In this document: positions 47,660 to 58,289 of the stretch, piece by piece
Position numbering within the stretch: position 1 is the stretch's first letter
Layout of the letters: every line of letters starts with the position of its first letter
Source: Bidens hawaiensis
Taxonomy: Eukaryota; Streptophyta; Magnoliopsida; Asterales; Asteraceae
NCBI GenBank assembly: GCA_021521415.1
Contig: JAIQDT010004988.1
Span: forward strand, 155,962 to 219,961
Direction: 5' to 3'
DNA: 64,000 nucleotides
The notes under the pieces: generated by a model
Databases searched by the model: none
What the model saw: only the letters and a program-made list of their open reading frames with translations
What the model was told of the DNA's origin: nothing
Made by a program: the position numbers and the translations under genes

Positions 47660-48682
47660 TGTTGAGTCGGATATTTGCTAAGGAAGATTGGAATCTTCTC
47701 AACCTCCTTTGGAAATCAGCTAAGTATGGACTTTGAGCAAGCTTGGACGATCGAGCATGGTTTACTACCTCGAGCAAGGTCTTCAGAACCATTTGTGGTT
47801 AATTCTTCTAAGTGTTAAGGCTTCTAGCAAGCTACACTTCAACGAGCAAGAGTGTTCTTCTATCGAGTATGGATTGCCAATCGAGCAAACAACTTGATCA
47901 TTCAAGTTATAACTAAGTGATTCCGAGCACAGGATGTTCAAGCACATGGTGACCAACATGGATGCAATAAAATGATGTCATATGCTCAAAGCAAGGACTT
48001 CGAGCATGGTTCAGTTCCCCGAGCAAGATTTACATCCGAAAATGCTAAAGATTGTTCAATAAGTCTCAACGGCAAGATTGAAGGCATCAAGAAGAATGGG
48101 CTTGCTCGATGGACTAGTTCGAGCAAAGCAAGGATTGGTCAAGAGGAATGAAGCTTGCTGGAGGAGAATACCTTCACTGAAGATATTCTAAGTAAAGTAT
48201 GCTCGAAGACACTCATCAAGCATACCTAGCATAGTGAGTCTGCTCGAGCAAGATGTTTATCATGCTCGAAGACTCTTACACTTGTATTTGTTTTTATCTC
48301 TCATTATGTAATAACTAGGGATTCTATAAGGAATGTGAGGGTTCTATAAATAGGGTCCTAGGCTTCCATTTAGGGCACGGAATACGAGAAACATTCTAAC
48401 GAATATTCATTTTGTCTCCTCGTACAACCGCCACTGTTTTTACGAAACCCTAGACATTCCTTTCACTGTTTCATTGAATGATGTATTAAATACAATGAAT
48501 CTTTGTCTTTGATTCTGTTTACTGATTATCATTTATTGTTTTGTTTGTTATTATATCACGCCTTCACTCCCATTCGTTGGATATCCTGATTCCGCCGGGA
48601 TATTCAATAGGCCTTTGGGTTATTGAGTCTGTGTGTTCTTGTCAACCTTATTAAGGTTTGCACAAGATTCTCGGTCCTAACA
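47660..48682 (+). mobile_element. 3' LTR of the non-autonomous element, with CGAGCA-rich U3
   Basis: The 1023-bp LTR starts TGTTGAGTCGG after the polypurine tract and ends GGTCCTAACA, giving TGTT/AACA inverted ends. The first 600 bp contain a dozen or so CGAGCA or TGCTCG words. A possible transcription start region follows TCTATAAATAGGG (48340-48352), a good TATA box. The matching 5' LTR is not in the window, so the element is 5'-truncated or its left part was lost at the gypsy junction. Confidence 0.75.
48341..48352 (+). promoter_or_regulatory. TATA box of the LTR
   Basis: CTATAAATAGGG lies about 330 bp before the end of the LTR, which divides it into U3 and R-U5 in the usual proportions. 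Confidence 0.55.
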
Positions 48683-49717
48683 TATTTAAACCCCTAAAAC
48701 CCTAATCCATATCCTTATTCTCATTATTTCATCATCATTTCCCAATCACCAAGACACACACCCATACACACATTCCATCCTCTCACTCATCCAAGATTTT
48801 AAAAGATTCATTTACGATTTCAAATAAGCAAGATCTAAGTAAATCCATAAGGTATGAGTGTATTAGAGTCGTCTATGTTCATTTCATTCTCATCTAATTG
48901 CTATTTTGTTAAGATCTAGTCTTAATATGAATGAACGGATTCTTGAAAGTTAAAAACGAAAATGAACGGAGCCAAACCCGATTTACACGAACTCTAATAA
49001 AACCAAATGAATAAGTTAAGATCCAGTTTAAAGATTCGATAAGATAGAAGTATCTATCAAAGACGGGTTTCGGTTCAAGCAATATAACATGATATACAGG
49101 TGCAAGGATAAGCTTGATTCGAATGAGCCGAGATTTGAGTGGTTATGGTTGTGCTCGGATCGAACCGAACCCGAACTAGACCCCAAGCTATTTCCCCTGG
49201 TCCATTGCGCTGATAAGATCTCACAGCCGGCCCAGGTTGAGAACTGGGTTCGGGTTACGGCAAGGCGAGACTCGGCTCCGGTAATCAGAAGGTAAGTGTA
49301 AAACCCGATATGCGACCCGTTTGAAACATATAGGCGAATCTTTAAAACCCCTATGTGACGGTTTTACAACCCCCTTTATGCGAATCGCTTACAACCCCTA
49401 TGCGACCCGATCCAAAGAAACAATTTGCGCGACTCGTTTGATAAAAATCCATTCACTCGACTCGTTTCTTACGCGGTTAGAATTCATGCGACTCAAATTT
49501 CATGCGAGTCAATCCCGTGTGAATCAATTTAATGCGACTTGTTGGAGCTTTACTTGAGGCTCAGCTCGTCACCAACCCCACTTTATTTTTTTCCATCTTC
49601 GTGGGTCACGGCTGCCGGAAAGACGTGGGGTGCGGCGCCGGTTACAGCTAACGAGAAAGGGAAGAAAAGAGGGAAGGGAGAAGGGGGTACGGGGTCGAGT
49701 TTGTATAAGTAGGTAGG
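48683..49717 (+). repeat. Left part of a larger LTR-like sequence (element C)
   Basis: It starts with TATTTAAACCCCTAAAACCCTAATCC (TATA-like, leader-like). A stretch of repeated TGCGACCCG/ATGCGACTC words follows (49310-49540). No protein was recognised beyond short open frames. It appears continuous with 51398-52779 once the solo LTR at 49718-51392 is removed. Its 5' boundary is not visible. Confidence 0.4.
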
Positions 49718-51392
49718 TGATGTGCGTCGGATAACCCTATAATAATGAACCTCACAACTAAGCTTTAAATATAAAACGAAAATCCTAAAACCACACACAA
49801 CCGGCAAGTGTACCGATCGCAAGTAGTATAGACCTAGGAAGTCCAAGTATCGAACACGTGGACACGTAAGACGCTAACGATCACAAACCCTAGACAAAAC
49901 CTACCTAAGAATAATATTTAATTGATTTTTGATTTCTTTTAACTTAACTGAACTAACTAGACTGACTGAGAAAACTTACCAAAAATAGAAAACTTAACGA
50001 GGAACTAACTGTGTTAACTTAGGGTGGAGAAAAACGTCTACCTAGGTCTGAATCAAATTGTAGGCCTAACAAGCTAATGGATTGAATGATATCAAGACAC
50101 CGGTCCCTAAAGATTACACGACTAAGGATCGCTCGGGCTCACTGGATCACCTCTCGGTCTCACTCAACAAGCCTAAACTACTCAAAATCGGCTAAAACGA
50201 CCAAACCGGGAAACAATTGCTAACGTGTTCTAATGATGGATCACCTCTCGGTCTCACCAACACTCGACCCTAATGGCAATGAATACTACACACCCAAGGA
50301 TAGAGGAACAATTCAACTTAAACTAAAATAAATCAACTAGTCGCTCAAAACACCTGAACCTGACAAGAAACAAACTCGCTCTCGCGCAATTCTTATTCTA
50401 GCATGCAAAGGCAATGAGACAACCCTAACTTCCTATCACCTCTCGGTCTCAAAAAAGGTGTCTAACCGCTGTACTTTAACCTCAAACTCACGCAACGAAA
50501 CCCTACAGTTGTACCTACCGCAAACAAACCCTAAACACAAAGTCTAGAATCATATAATGCACCAATCAATCAACACAAAACTAATTAACCGACACACGGG
50601 GTTTATGCAATGAATCACCAAAATTTCCAGCCCTTAAACACAACCTATTTCATGTCTAAATCAAATTTTACAATAACAATTAAGGTCTATTAATCAAACA
50701 ATCCATAAAACCTATCAAAACCTAACAATTAACATCATCCCTAGGTAGAACTAACAAGTTTAGCCTCTCATACTTTTTGGACAACCATGAACATTTAATA
50801 AACACATAATTAAACTCATACCAATCATCTTAACAAACATTCAATGATCAACAATAGTCAATAACAAATCAATCTTTCAAGTAATCACAAAACTAGTTAA
50901 CAATTAAACAAGAAAATCAAAGTGTTGAACAATGAAAAAGATGGAAGGATATATGATGTTTATGGCTGCTTCTTGGCTGTAAAAACAGATGGTAAACGAC
51001 ACTGAGACTAGGTTCTTGCTTCTTCTTCCTTCCTTAGCCGCCACAAGTCCACCACCTAAGCCGAAAAAACTTTTCTCCCCTTCTTCTCTTGCTGGCCGAT
51101 CGCAGGTAGGCTCCAAGGTTAGGGTTTTTTTTTTCTTTTTTTATAATATAATATAATAGTAGGCTTGGGCTTTTCCATGATGTAACGGACCGGGCCTTGA
51201 GTTTTACTTGAAAACGTATGCGTAAAAGGCTCGTAAACTGCTCCAAAAGCTCGGTTTTTCTTCCTTTTAACCCTTAGCCTATAAGATAATAAAAACTATG
51301 TAAAACCTATCTAAAACAAGTTAAAATACATAAAATGTAATACAATACGTAGATAAAAGGTGCGGAAAATACGTGTGTTTTATAACACATCA
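49718..51392 (+). mobile_element. Solo LTR with perfect 5-bp target duplication
   Basis: The 1675-bp unit begins TGATGTGCGTCGG and ends TTATAACACATCA, giving TGATGTG/CACATCA inverted ends. It is flanked by GTAGG at 49713-49717 and 51393-51397. It contains the phrase CACCTCTCGGTCTCA repeated four times in variant form (50152, 50223, 50440 region), and the LTR module AAGTGTACCGATCGCAAGTA. No element proteins are inside, so it is a solo LTR. The transcription direction is uncertain. Confidence 0.8.
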
Positions 51393-51397
51393 GTAGG

Positions 51398-52779
51398 GTA
51401 AGGGAGGGTAAGATGGTAATTTGACCATTAAGCTTTTTATAATAATAACAACAACAACAACAATAATAATAAACAATAATGATAAAAGAAATGATAAGAA
51501 AATGTACGAAACGCGAGACCCGACTCGTTTAGAACCCGTAACCCAAATCGCTAGGAATCATACCCCGTATGCTCGTCAAAGAAACCATTAAACTCGCTAA
51601 GAAACCGTTAACGTATTAGTTTGGTAAAATAATAAAGTTCATGTTCGCTAAAGGTTAAGGATACAAACTAATAATAATGAGATAAGTATAATAATAAATA
51701 TAAATATGATAATAAATATATAGGATAAGAATATAAACTAATGAAGGCAGTTCGTTAATAAAATAAAGTTAAGCACATTAAACTAATGCAATCGATTTAA
51801 GAAGGTTATATGTTCGGTTCGGTTAACTTAAAAGTTACTTAAATAACAAACAAATATAGAGGATTAATACGTGTACGTTATCAACAGTTAGTCAGGCCCA
51901 GTTTAAGACGGGCATTACGATTAACTCAGAAAGGAATCTTCTACAGGTGAGTTCTAGCCCCTTTTTATGTGTTACGTTTTCGGGGCTGTGTGCATATTGC
52001 GATGTGTTAGATCAATACACTTACCTTAACTGGTAAGTGTATATTAGTTATATGTTGTGCATGAATTTGAATGATATGAAATGTTTAATTAGTATGCACG
52101 TAGTTTGATATAATAGTTATAATTGAAGGAAGTAAAAGAAATGTAACGAAGGTATGGTTGTATGGTATGATAAAGGGCACCTGACCCTGATAATAACCGA
52201 GGAATGTAGGATGCCGGATCCTTATAATTTCTGAGGTATGTAGGGTGCCGGACCCTTATAATGTCCGAGGTATGTAGGGAGCCGGACCCTTATAATATCC
52301 GAGGTATGTAGGGCGAAATGCTCTTTATGAATGAACGAGTACTATGAAAGAAACGTAGGTATATGAAGTATGAAAGAAAGTATGATCGTATGTATGTATT
52401 TAAGAATGATAGATGAACAGGTAAGTATTTAATACGTATCTCCGGACGCGTATTAGTAAGTAATTGTATGTTAATTAACTAGAACTCACTCAGCATAGCT
52501 GACTTTTAGTATGCATGCAGGTGAATAGGATGAGACAAGTGGCTTGATGAGACAGACACGTGGTAATAACACAAAGACTGGCATCAAAGAGAAAAGAATA
52601 CACATGCTATTTATGTTTAATATTCAAGACTTATGTTATTTCAGTTTAAACAAGTACTTTAAGTAAGATTGGTTGACTTTATATTTCGCAATTTGTTTTA
52701 ATTAACTCTGATTTCCGAATTATGTGAATGAGTAAATCCAACCCGAGAAAAAGTAGGGTTCCCGAGAAGGCCATATAGG
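51398..52779 (+). repeat. Right part of LTR-like element C up to its primer-binding site
   Basis: It contains the CAGGTGAGTTCTAGCCCC module (51945), a four-copy minisatellite (52181-52315), an AACTCACTCAGC block (52482) also present in the A/B LTR family (44686), and ends GAGAAGGCCATATA just before the primer-binding site. The terminal CA is not exact, so the precise end is uncertain. Confidence 0.5.
52181..52315 (+). repeat. Minisatellite, about 34 bp x 4, inside LTR C
   Basis: Four units of the type CCGGACCCTTATAATNTCCG plus AGGTATGTAGGGNG, with the first unit the most diverged. Confidence 0.9.
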
Positions 52780-52792
52780 TTGGTATCAGAGC
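52780..52792 (+). promoter_or_regulatory. Primer-binding site (initiator tRNA-Met) of element C
   Basis: TTGGTATCAGAGC is complementary to the 3' end of plant initiator tRNA-Met and sits directly after the LTR-like sequence. The internal region that follows (to about 53180) shows no recognisable gag, so this element is truncated. Confidence 0.75.
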
Positions 52793-53179
52793 ATATGTTC
52801 GAGAGAATAAGCATCCTACATGCTTAAACTCGAACAGAGAATGAGACTTAAAGAAGAAAGAAAGAAGATGCCAGTCAGAGAATGCCATGCGTCACTCAAG
52901 CAATCTTAATACGTGAATTTCCTTACGTATAACGTAGGGATAAGTAAGAAAGTTACATGAATTGTTAGTGATAGAATTGCTTGTTTGTATTTGAAATATT
53001 TGATGTTCTAATTGCTTTAAGTAGAACCAAGCACAAGTAGACTGACGAAAGGAAGTGTATAAGACACGGAATGTAACGTGAGCAACTAATCCCAGCTGGC
53101 CACTGCTATTACATGCAGCCTTACTATCCTTGTACTAAATAGTTCCTGACATGAGGATGTTTGTGTTTTTCTTTTAGAA

Positions 53180-54736
53180 TCCAGATGGCCAGTGCTAATG
53201 CTACTATTCACTATAAAGTATGATTAATTTGCATAAATAGCATAAGACATAAGAACTCTACAATTTCACTATAAAAAGAGGACTAATACTCCATCATTTT
53301 CACCCCTCAAATATATTTTTTCTTAAGCTTGAGAGCACTAACAAGTAAGTTTTATGATTACATGCATTTTATAGATTTTGTTTTGATTTTACCTTGAATC
53401 TTCATACTTGTTCATAAGTTGTTCTTCATGATCATGGTACTTTTATCATAAAAATCTTATATTTTGGTTTTAAGAATCATTATGATCATGGATATCCAAG
53501 ATAAACACTTTGATTTTTCTAAATCTTGGATCGAACCTAGTTATTTTGTAAGAACAAGTATGAATATATATTTATCTAAATCTTATGATCCATTAATGAT
53601 CATAAACTTGTACACGCTTTCTTTTAAATAATATGATTTATATAAAATTATTTTTATTTAATTTTTCTTTAAAATAGGACTAATATACTTGATATCTTTA
53701 TATAATTAATTATTTTTTATTTTTGTTCAACGTAAACTAACATGTATAATTTATTTAAAATAGATCATGAAAAACCTTTAAATTAATTAATTAGTAAATT
53801 AATTTATTATCTTACTAAAATAATACAAAAGATTTAATTATAAATTGTTTTATAATCTTGCTATTTAAGCTTATATTAATAAGTTATAATTATATTCAAC
53901 TAATATATATCAAATGGTTATGTAAACTCTAATTCATTTTAAATTAAAAATCCCTAAGTTTCAATTAATTATCGGTCTTTAGTTTTGTTCAGACTAGTTG
54001 TTTATAACATATCAATATAATTGTTTAGGATAATCCATTGTGATTTTTCGCCTCGTTTTGTTCGACTTGTACAAACTATCATTTCTCCTATTCAAAGGTG
54101 AGTTTCTCACACCCCCTTTTAACGCTTTTACATTTTGGGGGTAGCATGTATATCATATTCGAATGTTTACCTAGTTATTCTTTATTCAAACTACAATTCG
54201 TAGTATGGACTTGTGTGTTTATTTGCTTACTTGCGTTGTTTGATTATCCGAGTGCGTTGGTTGTTACCAACTGGAAAGGATCTTGTGTGCGTTGTGCTAT
54301 TATTCGAGTACGTTGGTTTTCCCCAACTGGAAAGGACCTTGTGTGCGTTGTGCGATTATCCAAGTACGTTGGTTGTTACCAACTGGAAAAGACCTTTCTT
54401 GCGTTGTTACACATGTTCATAGAATTGTATGGTGTTTATGTATTTATACCAAACTATGTGATTCTCACAAACTACTTGTTAGTTGACCTTTTATTTTATA
54501 TACATGCTATAGGTACAAACATTAGAGGATAATACTTGGAGAAGACACTAGACTTAGGTTACTCAAACAAACGGACAAACTGTATAGTTGTATTATTTAT
54601 TGTAATTCTTTGATACAAACTTGTGTATATGATGTTTAAATTAATTAATGATAATATTGCCACTTAATAGTGTCACATGTGTTTTGAGAAATCTATACGT
54701 CACACTCGGGCATTTCCTCTTAAGCCGGGGTGTTAC
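53180..54736 (+). repeat. LTR-like element D, right end at GGGTGTTACA
   Basis: A TATA-like ACTATAAAAAGAGG at 53269, a CT-rich leader, the GGTGAGTTTCTCACACCCCC module at 54097, a 56-bp tandem array (54232-54407), and the end TTAAGCCGGGGTGTTACA at 54736. It abuts a gag-protease sequence in opposite orientation, which it interrupts. The left boundary is approximate and no duplication was identified. Confidence 0.5.
54232..54407 (+). repeat. Tandem array, period 56 bp, about three copies
   Basis: TACGTTGGTTGTTACCAACT recurs at 54250, 54306 and 54362, followed by GGAAAGGACCTTGTGTGCGT. Each unit contains the self-complementary GTTGGT...ACCAAC. Confidence 0.9.
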
Positions 54737-56430
54737 ATCACTACTGATTCTCACATATCCAGGAAATATGCAGAATCATCAGTGTACTGCGGATGCTTCA
54801 TAGATATGTCGTCCTCTACCTTGAGAGTTAGTTTGTCGGTGCAAACATCAATGAGTGCTCTAGCGGTAGCTAAGAATGGTCTTCCTAAGATAAGGGTATA
54901 GAAGTGTCTTCGTGCATGTGTAGAATTACGAAATCAACAAGAAAGACAAAGTTATCGATTTTGACTAACATGTTTTCAACTATGCCTCTTGGGTATTTTA
55001 CTGATCTTTCGGCTAGTTAAATGCTCATACGAGTTGGAATGGGTTCTCCAAGTCCTAACTTAGAGAAAATCGTATAAGGAATTAGGTTGATGCTAGCTCC
55101 TAAGTCGGCTAAGGCATTGCTAACAAACAAGTTTCCTATCAAACAGGGAATAGTGAAACTTCTTGGGTCAGTCATTTTCTTTGGAAGTTTATTCTGTAGA
55201 ATGGCTGAGCGAATATTCTTCTTTGATTATCACATAGGATAGCTCTTCTAACTTCCTCTTGTTTAACAGAACTTCCTTTAAGAACTTTGTATATTTTGGC
55301 ATTTGAGAAATGACTTCTAGAATGGAAGGTTAATATGCAATTGCTTAAAGAGTTATAGGAATTTGACATATTGTGCCTCCATCTTTTCCTGCTTTAGTCA
55401 AGCTAGATAGGGAATTGGTGGAACATATGCTTTTTACAGGTTCCTTGACAGGTTTAGGAATAGTTTGAATAGGTTGAGTGTTTAGTGTGTCAAGAACCTC
55501 AGTCTCACCTTCCGATTGGATAGCTGTAACTTGTGAGTTATATGTGGGTTTCTGCCACTTCTTAGGGTTAAGCGCTTGGGTTGTTAACAGTGTTACTAGG
55601 GAGTCCTCCAGGCTGTCTCTCAAAAAGTAGTTGGGCTAACTAACCTACTTGGTTTTTGATGTTTTGCAAAGAATCCTTCTGGTTCCTTAGCTCCACTTCG
55701 TTCTTCATGAATCGGTCTTCGGTCAATTTGTTTGAAGCGCCAGTATTTGCTATGAGTTGCGTCAGCAGAGTCTCCACTATAGATCCACCATTTGGTTGTT
55801 GGATGGTACCTGCACCTTGGTTTTGGTATGGAGGTTTAGGCTGAGAGGGTTGGTGTTGATTGAAAGGTTGTTTATCAAAGCCATGTGGAGCTTGATTGTT
55901 GGCTCCATCCCTGCAGCTGAAGTTGGGATGATTTCTACAACCAGGGTTGTACGTGTTGCCATACATGCTATATTGCCGATCTAGGAAATCACATTCTTCG
56001 ATGGTCATACTTTGGCAGTATTTGACCTTGTAATCTCCTCCACACTTGTCATACTTTACCTTTGATTTGACCAGCTCAGTCTGAAGCTGTTCAAATTTCT
56101 TCGAGAGAGCCTCGAATTGTGTAGAGATAAAGGCACTGTTGTCGACATGGTGTATGCCTTTGTGTGATGGGGTTGACTGAGGTGGATTATAAGCAAAGAT
56201 TTTCTTGGAAGCTTTTTCTAGGATTTCGAATGACTCATTTGGAGACTTGGTTCCGAGATCTCCACTAGCTACCTAATCGATTGCTTGTTTGTTTTGACTA
56301 GTTTGAGTGTCGAAGAAAGTTTGGCTTGAAGCCACTTGTTCAATCAATTGTGCAGACATCGTCGAAGAAGGCTCTTATATCTCTCTGCGTTTAGTGACTC
56401 GTCATCATCCATCCAAGAGCTTAATCTCCT
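54737..56430 (-). pseudogene. Ty3/gypsy Gag-protease fragment (Athila/Tat-like), degenerate
   Basis: Minus-strand blocks from the right: DDDESLNAERYKSLLRRC and LNKWLQ (gag core, about 56420-56310), DLGTKSPNESFEILEKASKK (56250), YDKCGGDYKVKYC (CCHC-like, 56040), YGNTYNPGCRNHPNFSC (55960-55910). A Gln/Pro-rich spacer follows, then the protease (MTDPRSFTIPCLIGN, ADLGASINLIPY, YPRGIVENMLVKIDNFVFLVDF, LILGRPFLATARALIDV). An in-frame TAA interrupts the protease near 55018 and the frame shifts at several places. It ends abruptly at LTR D, so reverse transcriptase and integrase are missing. This lineage usually encodes Gag-Pol in one frame. The call is by motif recognition. Confidence 0.8.
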
Positions 56431-56574
56431 TTATCTTCAAGGGTTGGATGAATAGGATAATTCCCTTATTAATGATGGTGATAAGAGGTGGTTGAAAATG
56501 GAGTAAATGAGGTTGTAAGGTGTATTGAATATGGAAGATGATCATTCAATTTATAGGATGATCTATGAGCCAAA

Positions 56575-56890
56575 ACACAGTCGTGTTTAGAAAAACACGG
56601 CCATGGTGACTTTTTTTGTCTTGTTGCATCAAGTGCTCCTTGTCAGATCGTACAACGAAGGTTAACACGATCGTGGTGAGTTGAGCACGGCCGTGGTGAT
56701 CTCACAACAGTCAATATTTTGTCACTTTCTCTTGTATTGTAAACATGGGCCACGGCTGTGGTGAGCTTTCGAACCGTCTTTTCCTCTTGTTCTTAATAAC
56801 ATTGGTGTGGTGGTGTTAACATGGCCATGTTTTGGCTTCCTGATTTTTGTCTTTACTTCGTATGCTCTAGCATGGCCATGTCTTGATTCC
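56575..56890. repeat. Degenerate CACGGCCGTGGTGA-type repeats
   Basis: Variants of ACACGGCCATGGTGA, CACGATCGTGGTGAG, GCACGGCCGTGGTGATC and GGCCACGGCTGTGGTGA recur at 20-60 bp spacing in the leader upstream (minus orientation) of the gag fragment. Palindromic CACGGCCGTG cores are a familiar feature of plant gypsy leaders. Confidence 0.7.
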
Positions 56891-56999
56891 TTATGGGGTG
56901 TGTGGAGTCTGTTTTCACCGTTTATCTTCGTTTTTCTTCGTACATAAGCTCTTTTGATTCCTTAGGGCTATATTTACCTATAGATAGAAATTATAAACA

Positions 57000-58280
57000 T
57001 TAGTGGTTATTTATTCTAATATAATTTCCGATATTACGCTTATTTGGAGATATTTTAGTGCTGAGAAAATGTATAAATTCTTATTCATCAGTAACCAACA
57101 TGACATCATAAACATGTTAAATATCGAGCAATTTCCAGCTAATTGATTTAATTAAATCAATTTCTCGTATACTATGAACGTGGACTGAAATTGAACTTGT
57201 TAGCCTATAAATACTGGTCTATAGTTCAATTAAATGAACATGCAACATCCTCTTGTAATCCTGAACCTAAGCCCTAAGTCAATTGCAACATTCTAAGCCG
57301 TTTTTGTGCTCTCTTAAGTTTGGTTGTGGCCGGAACCCTAGTTTCATGTTCTCCTTCATTTCCTTTTCATACAAGGTAATTAAAATACGGGTTGAGTTCG
57401 GATTTTAATGCTTGATTAAACTCCCCTGTCAATTTTAATCAACAGAGGGTGTGAGATCTTCAATTTGGGGTTTGTTTGATTATGGTTTATGTTCATTTGG
57501 GAACTCAGTTTGAGAATGTAAATATAAATAATCTGAATCAAGCATATAACAAATATCATGTCTAATCCAGTTGGTTATGCCTGGGTGTGTTTAACCTAGG
57601 TCCTTACAAACCCAGGTTCAAGTCCCCCTTTTGAACGTTTTTGTTTATTGTTTTTATTTTCTTGTTTCAATTAAACTTTATTATTTAAACTTTTTATATT
57701 AAAACTATTATTGTTTCTCACTTGTTTAACCAAACCAAATCCCGTTAAACTTCTAAACAAATTTCGTTTAACGTTTTCGTATATATAGATATATAAAATT
57801 ATATATTCATATATACATATATGTATGTATGCATACCATTCTATATTTTTAGTGGTTAAACTTTTAGACTTTTTAGAATAATTAAACTAATAAAATTTTT
57901 AAATACAATTTTATCAATACAAAATACTTTGAGGATCCTCAAATCCGTTATAAATCCGTCATATCGTGTTTCATTTTTCTTTTTTCTTGTTAGAATGTTT
58001 ATGTTGGTTATACTTTAATAACTAGGACAAATTTTCGGGACTTCTCGCGGGGCCAACTAGTTTGCTTTAGTCGTTACCGATTCTCATTACTGTATTCCTC
58101 ATTTCACGTGAGTTTCTAATAACCCCATTTTTAACGTTTTACATACTTTTGGGGTGTAGCACGACACACGTTTTATCTCCTTAGTTATGAGCTTGGTAAC
58201 AAACTGATTCATATTTATCGTTCCTGTTAATATTATTCTTGCATATTGTTTATGGTTATATGTGAACTTGTTTGCAACTT
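57000..58280 (+). repeat. LTR-like element E
   Basis: A TATA-like CCTATAAATACTGG at 57206, a CT-rich leader with repeated CCTTCATTTCC, the CACGTGAGTTTCTAATAACCCC module at 58106, and TTTGGGGTGTAGCACGACACA resemble the organisation of LTRs A-D. Its boundaries, and any link with the gag fragment at 54737-56430 (opposite strand), are unresolved. Confidence 0.35.
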
Positions 58281-58289
58281 GTTACTGTT

